A DNA stretch of 42,917 bases from positions 1 to 42,917 of the forward strand of contig JAFPZF010000070.1 in the NCBI GenBank assembly GCA_017417385.1, read 5' to 3'. Under the pieces are notes generated by a model that saw only the letters and a list, made by a program, of their open reading frames with translations, made no database searches and was not told where the DNA came from. Made by a program: the position numbers and the translations under genes. This document shows positions 16,648 through 24,457 of the stretch, in pieces (positions within the stretch are counted from its first letter, which is position 1; each line of letters starts with the position of its first letter). Source of the stretch: Bacteroidales bacterium (GTDB lineage Bacteria > Bacteroidota > Bacteroidia > Bacteroidales > Marinilabiliaceae).

Positions 16648-17727
16648 TCAGATTATATCACGCTGAGCGCGGTAGAGGTCGGACCAGCCGTCGCGGTGCT
16701 TGACGACAGACTCCATATATTCCTGCCAGACAATCTTGTCCTGGACAGGGTCCTTGACGACAGCGCCGACGATGCCACTCATCAGGTCGGAGGCGTGGAG
16801 AGCGCCGTCGCCGAAGTAGCCAGCCATAGTGAGGCCGTTGTTGACGACAGAGATAGCCTCGGCAGTCGAGAGAGTCCCGGATGGTTGTTTCAGTTTCGTC
16901 TTGCCGTCCTCGGTGAGCCCTTGGCGGAGTTCGCGGAAGATAGTGACCACACGACGGATCTCCTCGGCGGCAGGCTTCTCGGCCGGGATGTTCATAGCCG
17001 AGGAGAAGTCGGACACACGACGGCGGACAATATCCACCTCCTCGTCGACAGAGTCTGGGAGTGGGAGGATGACAGTGTTGAAGCGACGCTTGAGGGCCGA
17101 GCTAAGCTCGTTGACACCCTTGTCGCGGTTGTTGGCAGTAGCGATGACGTTGAAGCCACGGACAGCCTGCACCTCAGTGTTGAGTTCGGGGATAGGGAGA
17201 GCCTTCTCGGAGAGGATCGTTATGAGAGAGTCCTGGACGTCGCTGCCGATACGGGTCAGTTCCTCGATACGGACAGACTTGCCGAGGCGCATAGCCTTCA
17301 TGACAGGCGTCTCGACGAGAGCCTTCTCGGAGGGGCCTTCGGCGAGGAGGCGGGCGTAGTTCCAGCCGTAGCGAATAGACTCCTCGCCAGTGCCGGCAGT
17401 ACCTTGCACGATGAGAGTCGAGTCTCCACTGATAGCTGCGGCGAGATGTTCGCTGACCCAGCTCTTAGCAGTACCTGGGAGACCATAGAGGAGGAGGGCT
17501 CGGTCCGTCAGGAGAGTGGCGACAGCGATCTCCATCAGACGGCGGTTGCCAATATACTTAGGGGAGACCTCGAAGCCATCTTTCAGTTTGCCACCCATGA
17601 GGTAGGTGACGACACTCTGGGGGCTCATCTGCCAGTTGTCTGGGACAGCGTTTTTCTCGTTGCGCTTGAGGGCGTCGAGTTCCTCGGCATATTGTTGTTC
17701 GGCGTGGGCGCGAAGAATAGAAGACAT
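16648..17727 (-). CDS. MoxR-type AAA+ ATPase
   Basis: 359 aa. A helical start (residues 1-55) precedes the ATPase core: Walker A GLPGTAKSW (82-90), Walker B in VRIEELTRIG (near 175), sensor 1 IATANNRDKG (near 220) and the arginine finger ALKRRFN (near 233). The unusual basic position after the first GEE (GTGEESIRYGWNY) is common in this subgroup. MoxR proteins form hexamers that remodel partner proteins together with VWA proteins. Flanked by DUF5691 (40 bp upstream) and DUF5682 (7 bp downstream). Confidence 0.88.
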   Translation of the reverse strand: MSSILRAHAEQQYAEELDALKRNEKNAVPDNWQMSPQSVVTYLMGGKLKDGFEVSPKYIGNRRLMEIAVATLLTDRALLLYGLPGTAKSWVSEHLAAAISGDSTLIVQGTAGTGEESIRYGWNYARLLAEGPSEKALVETPVMKAMRLGKSVRIEELTRIGSDVQDSLITILSEKALPIPELNTEVQAVRGFNVIATANNRDKGVNELSSALKRRFNTVILPLPDSVDEEVDIVRRRVSDFSSAMNIPAEKPAAEEIRRVVTIFRELRQGLTEDGKTKLKQPSGTLSTAEAISVVNNGLTMAGYFGDGALHASDLMSGIVGAVVKDPVQDKIVWQEYMESVVKHRDGWSDLYRAQRDII

Positions 17728-17767
17728 AGGGTAATAATATTTTAGGAGATAATAATTTCAAAGGAAG

Positions 17768-19294
17768 TCATACACATAGAGCATTGTAGACAGTGGTTCG
17801 GACGAGGAGAAGTTGCCTGAAGAGATTGGTAAACTTGTTAGGTCTCTCGTCGGCGGAAGCCGTCAGTATATCGTTGCTACAGGAGACGTTGAGTTTCAGC
17901 AAAACAGACTCGAAAGCTCTGATAGGGCAAGTAAATGAATACTCGCCTTGAGTCCAAGTGCCATAGATATACTCTGCCATACACCCAGAAAAGTTAGGTC
18001 CCCAAGGACCTTGCAGTTTCGCCATCTGTTCGGGCTCTATTCTTGCTCCTCTAGGTGCCAAATTACGAATGACCTTGTAGCCAACAGTCTCGAGATCGGA
18101 AGGAGGCAAGAGGGGGAGCAGCCTGAGACATTCGGGGCTATCGAAATCATGACTGATGATAGCGCAAGCCCAGCGGGAGTCTCGGTTGTTGATGACGCCA
18201 GTAGAGAACGGAAGAGGGTGGCGGTTGTAGGTCGCACTGAGCATACGGGAGGGGGCGTCCTCGGGCTTACAGTCAAGCATCTCGACCCAGAAGGAAGGAG
18301 GCATCATGTCAGTCATCTGAGCGAGGAGATAGTCAGGGTCCACCTTCTCACGTGATTCGAAGGCTGTGTCGAGACCATAGTCGCGGAAGATGTCGGCAGC
18401 ATCTGGGGAGGGGGAGTATTTCCAATGGCGGAAGAGGCGGCTATAGGAGAGGTGGGAACGGAGATAGTCTGCGCAGCGGAGGACGAGGGAGGAGTCTGGG
18501 ATGAGGAGAAAAAGCTCGCGAGCGAGGGCGACGACCTTTTCGCTCTTGTCGGCACGCATGACGTCGAGGAGGAACGGCTCGTCGGCCTTAGATAATTTCT
18601 CGCGGAGACATTCGAGGAGAGAGAAGCGAGAGTTGACGCTATCCTTACCGAAGTCCGAACGGAGGAGGTCGAGGGCGGCAGAAGGGTCGTTACTGCGGAG
18701 GACGGAGAGAAGTGCGACACGCTCGGGGAGAGAGGACGTATGATAATCCTCGAAGGAGCAGGAGACGACAGAATCGGCGAGGACAGACTTGAGCCAAGCG
18801 ACGCGGTTGCCGCCAACAACGTCGAGGAGGACGCGGAGTTTGTGGCGGAACGTGTCGACAGGGCGTTGACAGTAGGCGAGAGAGAACACGTCGTAGAGGA
18901 CGTGGTAGGGAAGGAGGAGATCTCGAGACTTGAGCTGCCTGAGGATAAAGAGAAGGAGCTCGTAGTACTTTTCAGACAGACATAGGCGGACTGCGGCGCA
19001 TATTTCCTTAGGGGCGTAGGGGCGAGACTCCGGGGCAGACTGCGAAGGGGAGGAGACGCTACCTGGCAGGCGAACAGAGCGGAGACCAGCCATGTCGTAG
19101 GCATGGGCAGCGGAGAAGAGACGCAGGAGAGAGTCTTCGGGAGAGGGGGCGGAGGCTGCAAGACGGGAGAACGAGTCGGCGGCAGCAGGAGGCACAGCAG
19201 AGCACAGGGCAGAGAGTGCGGACTCCAGCTGCGGGGCAGAGGAGGCAGTCCCGAGCAGAGCGACCTTAGTCAGGGAATCCAGAGGTGTAGACAT
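17768..19294 (-). CDS. DUF5691 family protein
   Basis: 508 aa from the ATG at 19294, which overlaps the SWIM stop as ATGA; a longer frame starting at 19342 adds 16 residues of no family character. The start MSTPLDSLTKVALLGT is typical of DUF5691. The protein is helical and HEAT-like, with repeated pieces such as RVALLSVLRSNDP and FSLLECLREKLS, and no catalytic motif. Role inferred only from context: a helical scaffold translationally coupled to the SWIM zinc-finger protein and followed by MoxR. Confidence 0.75.
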   Translation of the reverse strand: MSTPLDSLTKVALLGTASSAPQLESALSALCSAVPPAAADSFSRLAASAPSPEDSLLRLFSAAHAYDMAGLRSVRLPGSVSSPSQSAPESRPYAPKEICAAVRLCLSEKYYELLLFILRQLKSRDLLLPYHVLYDVFSLAYCQRPVDTFRHKLRVLLDVVGGNRVAWLKSVLADSVVSCSFEDYHTSSLPERVALLSVLRSNDPSAALDLLRSDFGKDSVNSRFSLLECLREKLSKADEPFLLDVMRADKSEKVVALARELFLLIPDSSLVLRCADYLRSHLSYSRLFRHWKYSPSPDAADIFRDYGLDTAFESREKVDPDYLLAQMTDMMPPSFWVEMLDCKPEDAPSRMLSATYNRHPLPFSTGVINNRDSRWACAIISHDFDSPECLRLLPLLPPSDLETVGYKVIRNLAPRGARIEPEQMAKLQGPWGPNFSGCMAEYIYGTWTQGEYSFTCPIRAFESVLLKLNVSCSNDILTASADERPNKFTNLFRQLLLVRTTVYNALCV

Positions 19295-20604
19295 CAGATA
19301 GCAGGTTGAGGTTGGTGAGTCGTGACGACACAGACAGACCATTCGTTTCCGAGGTGGATAAGGAGACCGAGGAAGGGGAAGCCGCCAGTCCAGGCGAGGA
19401 GGTTGTCGTAGCTCTCAGGCTCCATGCTAACCGGGAGAGCGTTCGAGTCCTCGTCGAAAACGTAGAAAGAATCGGAGGTGCGGGCGAGGCGGAGATTGTC
19501 GGCGACCATGAAGGGGGAGGAGAAAGGGTTGGCGGACACCTCTGCACGCACCTCGGCGAGAGCCTCTTCGAGAGAGTGCTGAGGAGGGAGAGAGACGTCG
19601 GTGACAGGCGTGTAGGAGCGGGCCGCCGCGCGAAAGCGGCTGACGCCGGGGTAGAAGCAGAGGTCGGCCTCGTAGGCATAGCCCGGGACGAACTGTTGTT
19701 CGCTCATAGAGCCTTGAATAATAAAGTTGAGGATCTGCGCCTTACGGCCAGAGTTTACGCCGAGGAGGTAGTAAGTCTCCGTCGTCATATTGTTGTCGTT
19801 CTTGGCGATAGCGACACCGAGGACGAACCATAAGTCGTGGACAGGAGTGCCAGCGAGAATCTCCTCACGGCGGACAGTCACCCCTATTAGAGTGCTAATC
19901 TCAGCCTGCCAGTCGGGGCTGAGGGTGTCGTAACGGCGGTAGGCCTCGGCGATAGTGCAGGACGAGGCGAGCGCGGAGAGGAAGGCCCGAGAGCTAGCGA
20001 CATCGGAGAAGAGGAGAGACTGGTCGGAGAAGTCGAGTCGGGAGGCGAGACCGGAGGCCTTGGCGTCGATAAGACGGCGAGACATATCGGAGATGGAGGA
20101 CGGGGCGAGGGAGGAGAAGTTGACGAGACCGCTACGGACAATATCTCGCGCCCAGTTCTCGAAGTCGTCGAGGAAGGCGACAGTCTGCCGGCGGCGGTTG
20201 GCGGAGCGTTTCTCACGAGCAGCGGCATCTGCGGGTGCAGTAGCGGCAGCCTTCTCCTCTTTCTTCTTAGCGTTAGACTCACGCTTATTGAGCCACTCAG
20301 AGACCCAGTCCGGCTCAAGCTCTGGAGAGAAAGATGAAGGGTTGCGAGCGAGGATGAGGTAGAGAGCGAGGGCGTGCTTACAGGGGAACTTACGACTCGG
20401 GCAAGAGCATTTGAAGGCAGTCTGCCGGAGGTCGATAGCGACCTGGTAGGGCTTGGAGCCGCTACCCTGGCAGAGGCCCCATAGGGCGGAGTCGGAATAG
20501 GAGAGGGAGAGCCAACGAGAGGGTACAGCCAAACCATTGGCGGCCTTGATAGAAGCGTCGTCTGGTGAGAGGGAAAGGACTTGTTGCTCTGTGATCTGAA
20601 TCAT
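19294..20604 (-). CDS. SWIM zinc-finger protein
   Basis: 436 aa. The SWIM signature CxCx(n)CxH is at C66, C68, C75 and H77 (FKCSCPSRKFPCKHAL). SWIM domains bind zinc and contact DNA or protein. After an Ala/Lys/Glu-rich linker (about 112-140) a larger, unassigned beta-rich region follows, with TYYLLGVNSGRKAQILNF. First gene of the six-gene operon. A TAACTTTG box ends only 5 bp before the ATG, so the transcript should be nearly leaderless. The last codons overlap the DUF5691 start. Confidence 0.82.
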   Translation of the reverse strand: MIQITEQQVLSLSPDDASIKAANGLAVPSRWLSLSYSDSALWGLCQGSGSKPYQVAIDLRQTAFKCSCPSRKFPCKHALALYLILARNPSSFSPELEPDWVSEWLNKRESNAKKKEEKAAATAPADAAAREKRSANRRRQTVAFLDDFENWARDIVRSGLVNFSSLAPSSISDMSRRLIDAKASGLASRLDFSDQSLLFSDVASSRAFLSALASSCTIAEAYRRYDTLSPDWQAEISTLIGVTVRREEILAGTPVHDLWFVLGVAIAKNDNNMTTETYYLLGVNSGRKAQILNFIIQGSMSEQQFVPGYAYEADLCFYPGVSRFRAAARSYTPVTDVSLPPQHSLEEALAEVRAEVSANPFSSPFMVADNLRLARTSDSFYVFDEDSNALPVSMEPESYDNLLAWTGGFPFLGLLIHLGNEWSVCVVTTHQPQPAI

Positions 20605-20609
20605 AGAGT

Positions 20610-20617
20610 CAAAGTTA
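20610..20617 (-). promoter_or_regulatory. -7 promoter box (TAACTTTG) directly before the SWIM-MoxR-VWA operon
   Basis: TAACTTTG on the minus strand at 20617-20610; the ATG is at 20604-20602. With a start 5-7 nt after the box, transcription would begin at or next to the A of the ATG. Confidence 0.55.
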
Positions 20618-20696
20618 GGGAAAAAAGGGGAAAGAGGGAAGAGGATTTTTTAAGAAATGAGAGGGAGGGAGGGGGAAGGAAATGAGAGAAAGGAAG

Positions 20697-21152
20697 TTAT
20701 ACTTCAATTTTTATATTCAACTCTTTTTCAGCCGTTTCTTTTAGGCGTTTTAGTTCTTCGTAGTTACTCTTGTTCTTGGAAATCAGTTGAAAAAGCTGGT
20801 TAGCAATTTCAGTTCGTTCATCGCCATCGGGGAATCTGTCCGGGTGCACAGCCCTTGCGAGCTTATCATAGAGAGCTTTTGCCATGAACATACTATTGAT
20901 GACGTTAGACATGTCGACTTCCTTATTCTCGCTGGCGACACGCACTTGTCCTTGCTTGCGTCTCTGAGCAACGTAGATCAATGCCAGGAGAGCAAAGACA
21001 ACAAGAGTTACCCCAATAGAGATGAGAAGCCATGTAGAAGTACCACCCTCTGAGTCTTTAATAGTTTCCGCAATAGAAGCGTTAAGGTTCTCACTATCAG
21101 TCAAAGCGCCGAACGCAATAGTCGCCAATATACCGTATCCCATACTATTCAA
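20697..21152 (-). CDS. Membrane-anchored J-domain-like protein
   Basis: 151 aa. A short N-terminal part is followed by one membrane helix (41-63, WLLISIGVTLVVFALLALIY) and a cytoplasmic domain. That domain contains YDKLARAVHPDRFPDG with the HPD tripeptide (103-105) and a helix ending NYEELKRLKE, the hallmarks of a J domain, though helix I is short. J domains call on DnaK; here it would recruit the chaperone to the membrane. The start overlaps the preceding gene by 8 bp. Its partners upstream are unknown proteins, so the client is unknown. Confidence 0.6.
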   Translation of the reverse strand: MNSMGYGILATIAFGALTDSENLNASIAETIKDSEGGTSTWLLISIGVTLVVFALLALIYVAQRRKQGQVRVASENKEVDMSNVINSMFMAKALYDKLARAVHPDRFPDGDERTEIANQLFQLISKNKSNYEELKRLKETAEKELNIKIEV

Positions 21153-21531
21153 TCATTAAGAAATCCTTCAAAGCCCAACTGCATCCAATATTTCCGACGT
21201 CGCAATGCACTTCGAGAGTGTCAAAGCCCAGAACGACAAGTTTTCTCGTAAGAGTCGCGTCGCTCAATATGACACTGCCGACGAAGACCATTTCATCCTT
21301 AGACAATTGCTTGCCAGACAACACCTTGATTCTGAATCCACTGCTGAACCAGTCGGAGAATTGATGTTTATAGGCGCTGTTGCCTCTTGACACTTTGGCT
21401 TCGAGCAGCGTAGGCACTTTACCAGAGATGAAGGCCATTCTTGCAGTCGAATTAAAGTCTCTTAGCAGATTCTGACGATCTTTTCTGTCAGAAAACCACT
21501 GCTTGATAGTATACCAAATGTTGCTAAACAT
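21145..21531 (-). CDS. Conserved-looking hypothetical protein, 128 aa
   Basis: Not recognised. Soluble, mixed alpha/beta: a basic, aromatic N-terminus (MFSNIWYTIKQWFSDRKDR) that may lie on the membrane surface, then a beta-rich middle with FRIKVLSGKQLSKDEMVFVG and VVLGFDTLEVHCD. It sits between a coiled-coil membrane protein (18 bp upstream) and the J-domain-like protein (8-bp overlap), so the three are likely made together. Confidence 0.55.
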   Translation of the reverse strand: MFSNIWYTIKQWFSDRKDRQNLLRDFNSTARMAFISGKVPTLLEAKVSRGNSAYKHQFSDWFSSGFRIKVLSGKQLSKDEMVFVGSVILSDATLTRKLVVLGFDTLEVHCDVGNIGCSWALKDFLMIE

Positions 21532-21548
21532 GATTGAGTTATGATGTC

Positions 21549-22349
21549 TTATTCTCCACGTTCAGATTTTCGAATATACAACTCCAACCAAATAGCTAAA
21601 GGAGTCGTTATCAATAAGGAAATAATGGGCGGGGCTGGATATGGCATTCCCATTTTATACAAAATCAAATTGATAGATAACAGTCCAAACATTCCCATCA
21701 TCAAGATAAATATTATAAGCCTAAAGGTGGAAAAACATGAATTCGTCACCTTCTCCTTTTCCTTTTCTATCCGTTCACGTTCCTTCTGCCTATGTTCCTC
21801 TATTCTTCTTTGCCTTCTCTCTTCCCTTGCCTTCTCCTCTTCGCGTTCTTTATTCCTCTCTTGAATAAATGTTCTTGCCTTCTCCTTTACCTCTTCAAGA
21901 GTTTGGATGTTGGTGGCGTTTTCGATTATTAAGGCGTAGAGTTCATTAGCGCGACTGACCTTTGCTGCGTCGTAGGCACCTTGCTTGGTGTATAATCTCG
22001 GGTCGCAATACCCCATCAATTCGTTGTATAGTGCTTCAGTAGAAAACACTATGCCTAATTGCTGTATAGCCTGATTTCTAAGTTGCTTGACCCAACTGGA
22101 CTCAGCGTTCCCTTTGGATCGCAAGTTCAGAGCTTTTGAATACAGTACATTTGCCAACTCAACCTTAGCCTTATCGTAAGGGTCCATGAAGTTAGAGGGA
22201 TTGCAACGAAGAAGAACCTCGTCGAGGGTCGAGTTGCAGCCGGATGGTTTCGGGATGTAGTTGACTTTAGGCATCACAGGCGCTGACTCACCAGTGCCTT
22301 TGTAATCATTAGGAGTGACAGGGATAAATCGAATATCGTCTTCGCTCAT
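21549..22349 (-). CDS. Coiled-coil membrane protein of unknown function, 266 aa
   Basis: Not recognised. Residues 1-130 are soluble and helical (YDKAKVELANVLYSKALNLRS and YDAAKVSRANELYALIIENA look like two related helical repeats). A strongly charged coiled coil (about 150-200, rich in E, R, K) follows, then two membrane helices near 205-225 and 232-252 and a short basic tail. First gene of the three-gene unit that ends with the J-domain-like protein. Its base composition is closer to 40% GC than the operon before it. Confidence 0.55.
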   Translation of the reverse strand: MSEDDIRFIPVTPNDYKGTGESAPVMPKVNYIPKPSGCNSTLDEVLLRCNPSNFMDPYDKAKVELANVLYSKALNLRSKGNAESSWVKQLRNQAIQQLGIVFSTEALYNELMGYCDPRLYTKQGAYDAAKVSRANELYALIIENATNIQTLEEVKEKARTFIQERNKEREEEKAREERRQRRIEEHRQKERERIEKEKEKVTNSCFSTFRLIIFILMMGMFGLLSINLILYKMGMPYPAPPIISLLITTPLAIWLELYIRKSERGE

Positions 22350-22440
22350 ATTAGTAGTTCAGACCATCATATTCCTCAATGCCCCGATAAGGATAATCGT
22401 TACCAATAAAGAAAGCGAGGGCATCTACCTTAGCTTGCTC

Positions 22441-22694
22441 GAGTATCGAGGCCTACCACAGCCCTAAAAGTCAAACAAGCAAGGAGATGCCGACGACTAG
22501 AGGTATTGACACCCATAGAGCGTGTCTGAGGTTCTAAGACCTCAGCACGCCTACGGGAAATGACTATACCACACCCGTAGCATCTACCTTCGCAATGTTC
22601 TTGACTTTTATTCAGAGGTGGTAGTTCCGATACTCAAGATACAAAGCTCCAGCAAACGCTTTCCTTTGTTAATATGTATGCTACGACAAGCGTA
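22441..22694 (-). ncRNA. Candidate rod-shaped structured RNA
   Basis: The + strand segment 22441-22635 folds on itself as nested perfect stems: GAGTATCG (22441-22448) with CGATACTC (22628-22635); CTACCAC (22453-22459) with GTGGTAG (22618-22624); TAAAAGTCAA (22465-22474) with TTGACTTTTA (22601-22610); AAGG-AGATGC (22481-22490) with GCATCT-A-CCTT (22580-22590); and a terminal hairpin GCGTG/CTGAGGT (22520-22532) with ACCTCAG/CACGC (22539-22550). A TAACTTTG box on the minus strand at 22708-22701 would start a transcript near 22694, so I assign minus. The long rod is reminiscent of 6S RNA; this is shape only. No coding frame fits. Confidence 0.5.
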
Positions 22695-22700
22695 GCGAGT

Positions 22701-22708
22701 CAAAGTTA
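22701..22708 (-). promoter_or_regulatory. -7 promoter box (TAACTTTG) for the rod-shaped RNA
   Basis: Minus-strand TAACTTTG located 66 bp before the outer stem. The intervening DNA holds the hairpin CTACG-ACAAG-CGTAG (22681-22695). The wider spacer 22350-22792 has no protein gene; 22720-22790 is purine-rich. Confidence 0.4.
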
Positions 22709-22792
22709 GAGAAATAATCTGAAAAGGAGAAAGAGAAGAGATAGAATTTTAGAAATGAGAGGGGAGGGAGGGGGAGAGAATGGTGATAACTG

Positions 22793-23680
22793 TCAATACT
22801 TGATTCGGAAGTAGTCGAGGATGGCTTTATAGTTGTCCTGGGCGGAGAGGCAGGTGTCAGAGAGGAAGCCCTTGATCTTAGGCCAGTTCTGGAGGCCGCG
22901 GTAGTAGAACATTTTCAGTTCGTCGGTAATGATGAAGGGCACGACATCGTGGTTGAGACATTCCTTGAACATAATGAGACGGCCGATGCGACCGTTGCCA
23001 TCCTGAAAAGGGTGGATAGATTCAAAGCGATGGTGGAAGTCGATGATGTCATCTAAAGACACGTTTTTGAGAGCCTTGTAATCTCTGAGCAGTTTACGAA
23101 TCTCCCTTCCGACCAATTCAGGGGGGACAGTCTCCAGACCGCCGACCTCGTTGGGAAGCTGCTTGTAGTCACCGACGGCGAACCAGGGCTTAGAAGCATC
23201 GGAGGTAGCGTTTTTCATCATGGCATGTAGATGCTTAATCATGTGCTCAGTCAGTTGGTCCTTAGCGTGGTCGATGATAAAGTCGATACAACGGAAATGA
23301 TTGGTAGTCTCGATGATATCGTCGACACAGATAGCAGACTCGGAGACACCGATAGTGTTGGTCTCGAAAATATAGCGAGTCTGATCCTTTGACAAGCGGC
23401 TACCCTCGATATGGTTTGAATTGTAAGTGAGGTCAATCTGAGTGCGGTGATATATTCCGCCTTTCATCTTAGACTCCTTCTGTTCTTTCAAAGCCTGGAG
23501 CAGAGGCGAGATATGAGATAAGGCGTTTTTACGTTGAGGGAGAGGAGCGTCGGCGGGGATACTCCAAGTCTTACCGACAAGCCGAGCACCGGAAATCTTG
23601 CCTTCGGCACAATAGTTCCGTATAGTTCTTTCAGCCAAACCATGCTGCTTGGCGTAGTCAGAGACAGAGATGAAATCCAT
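22793..23680 (-). CDS. Fic/DOC-domain protein (class II, N-terminal inhibitory motif) with HTH
   Basis: 295 aa from the ATG at 23680 (ATG at 23692 is an alternative; the longer frame lies across the promoter). Residues 1-45 look like a MerR/excisionase-type HTH (ISVSDYAKQHGLAERTIRNY). The inhibitory helix motif S/TxxxEG is SNHIEG (88-93). The Fic core HPFQDGNGRIGR (223-234) has the catalytic His and the GNGR loop. Fic proteins usually transfer AMP from ATP to Ser, Thr or Tyr of a target; the SxxxEG helix blocks ATP until relieved. A perfect inverted repeat overlies the promoter, which suggests autoregulation through the HTH. Confidence 0.87.
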   Translation of the reverse strand: MDFISVSDYAKQHGLAERTIRNYCAEGKISGARLVGKTWSIPADAPLPQRKNALSHISPLLQALKEQKESKMKGGIYHRTQIDLTYNSNHIEGSRLSKDQTRYIFETNTIGVSESAICVDDIIETTNHFRCIDFIIDHAKDQLTEHMIKHLHAMMKNATSDASKPWFAVGDYKQLPNEVGGLETVPPELVGREIRKLLRDYKALKNVSLDDIIDFHHRFESIHPFQDGNGRIGRLIMFKECLNHDVVPFIITDELKMFYYRGLQNWPKIKGFLSDTCLSAQDNYKAILDYFRIKY

Positions 23681-23711
23681 AAGTATCGGCATAAAAGGAT
23701 GAGATATGCCA

Positions 23712-23719
23712 CAAAAGTA
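23712..23719 (-). promoter_or_regulatory. -7 promoter box (TACTTTTG) of the fic gene
   Basis: Minus-strand TACTTTTG, 31 bp before the ATG at 23680. The operator-like inverted repeat begins 4 bp upstream of it. Confidence 0.5.
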
Positions 23720-23723
23720 ATCA

Positions 23724-23749
23724 TTTTCTTGCCGATAACGGCAAGAAAA
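23724..23749. promoter_or_regulatory. Perfect inverted repeat, probable operator of the fic gene
   Basis: TTTTCTTGCCG (23724-23734), spacer ATAA, CGGCAAGAAAA (23739-23749): two 11-bp arms without mismatch. It covers the stretch just upstream of the -7 box, where a bound protein would block RNA polymerase. The fic product carries an N-terminal HTH, so it is the obvious binder. Confidence 0.65.
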
Positions 23750-23821
23750 TGCAGAATGGAGGGGGACGAGTAAGGATAAGAGGAGGGAAAGAAGGGTGGA
23801 AGAGTAAGGAGGGGAATAGAA

Positions 23822-23857
23822 AGAGGGGTGTTGCCCGAAGATGGACGACACCCCTCT
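23822..23857 (-). terminator. Stem-loop after the small lipoprotein gene
   Basis: AGAGGGGTGT (23822-23831) pairs perfectly with ACACCCCTCT (23848-23857) and, on the minus strand, is followed by CTTTCTATTCCCC. Located 24 bp after the lipoprotein stop; the U-run is weak. Confidence 0.55.
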
Positions 23858-23881
23858 ATGAGAGTTCTCTTAGGTAGAGGC

Positions 23882-24331
23882 TTACTGCTGCATAGCTGCG
23901 TTAGTCGTAGCAGCGAGCTCCTGCTGGAAGTCAGCGTCCTCTGCGATAGCCTGAGCGGCGCCAGTCTCGTTAGCGACAGCCATGAAAGCCTGCGTCAGCT
24001 CCTGATACTTCGGGAGGAACTCGGCGAGCTCCTCAGCAGCCTTCTCGTACTTCTGAGCTGCGGCAGCAGCGTCAGCCTGCGTCTCCTGCAACATCTGAGC
24101 ATTGAGGCGGAGGTAAGGCAGAGAGAGCTTGTTGAGCTCCCTGTAAGCGTTCTTCCAGTCGTCGAGTTCCCAGCTCTCGCCATTGGACTTAGCTTGCTCG
24201 ATGATCTCGGACATGCCCGTAGTGATAGCCTGAGTATCAACACCGTACTCGCTGAGAGATGGGCCAGCGGCGCCCCCACATGATGTCAGCAGAGCCAAAG
24301 CAGCAGCTGCTGAAAGGATAAATTTCTTCAT
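23882..24331 (-). CDS. Small Ala-rich lipoprotein
   Basis: 149 aa from the ATG at 24331, chosen because it gives a clean lipoprotein signal MKKFILSAAAALALLTSC; the upstream 16 codons overlap the promoter. The mature part is almost all helix with Ala/Glu/Gln repeats (DAAAAAQKYEKAAEELAEF), probably a coiled-coil bundle. No family recognised. It has its own promoter (24390-24397) and a stem-loop at the end, so it is a one-gene unit between GH43 and fic. Confidence 0.7.
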   Translation of the reverse strand: MKKFILSAAAALALLTSCGGAAGPSLSEYGVDTQAITTGMSEIIEQAKSNGESWELDDWKNAYRELNKLSLPYLRLNAQMLQETQADAAAAAQKYEKAAEELAEFLPKYQELTQAFMAVANETGAAQAIAEDADFQQELAATTNAAMQQ

Positions 24332-24389
24332 CTTTATAGTAAATATAAAACGTCTGAGTGCTTCACACATAGAGCACACAAATCGGTCA

Positions 24390-24397
24390 CAAAGTTA
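24390..24397 (-). promoter_or_regulatory. -7 promoter box (TAACTTTG) of the small lipoprotein gene
   Basis: Minus-strand TAACTTTG 58 bp before the ATG at 24331, giving a leader of about 50 nt. Confidence 0.5.
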
Positions 24398-24419
24398 TGA
24401 AGAATTTGTTACAATAGAC

Positions 24420-24457
24420 AAAAAACCGTCAAATATATAGAGAATAGTTATTTGACG
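24420..24457 (-). terminator. Intrinsic terminator overlapping the end of the GH43 gene
   Basis: On the minus strand CGTCAAATA (24457-24449) pairs with TATTTGACG (24435-24427), followed by G and six T (24425-24420). The upstream arm lies in the last codons and stop of the GH43 gene. Confidence 0.6.

Noticed and set aside
13459-16703. Long plus-strand frames opposite the VWA, DUF5682 and MoxR genes
   Set aside because: They are complements of the real genes, kept open by high GC and few stop codons; their translations are repetitive in E, D, R and V and show no domain.
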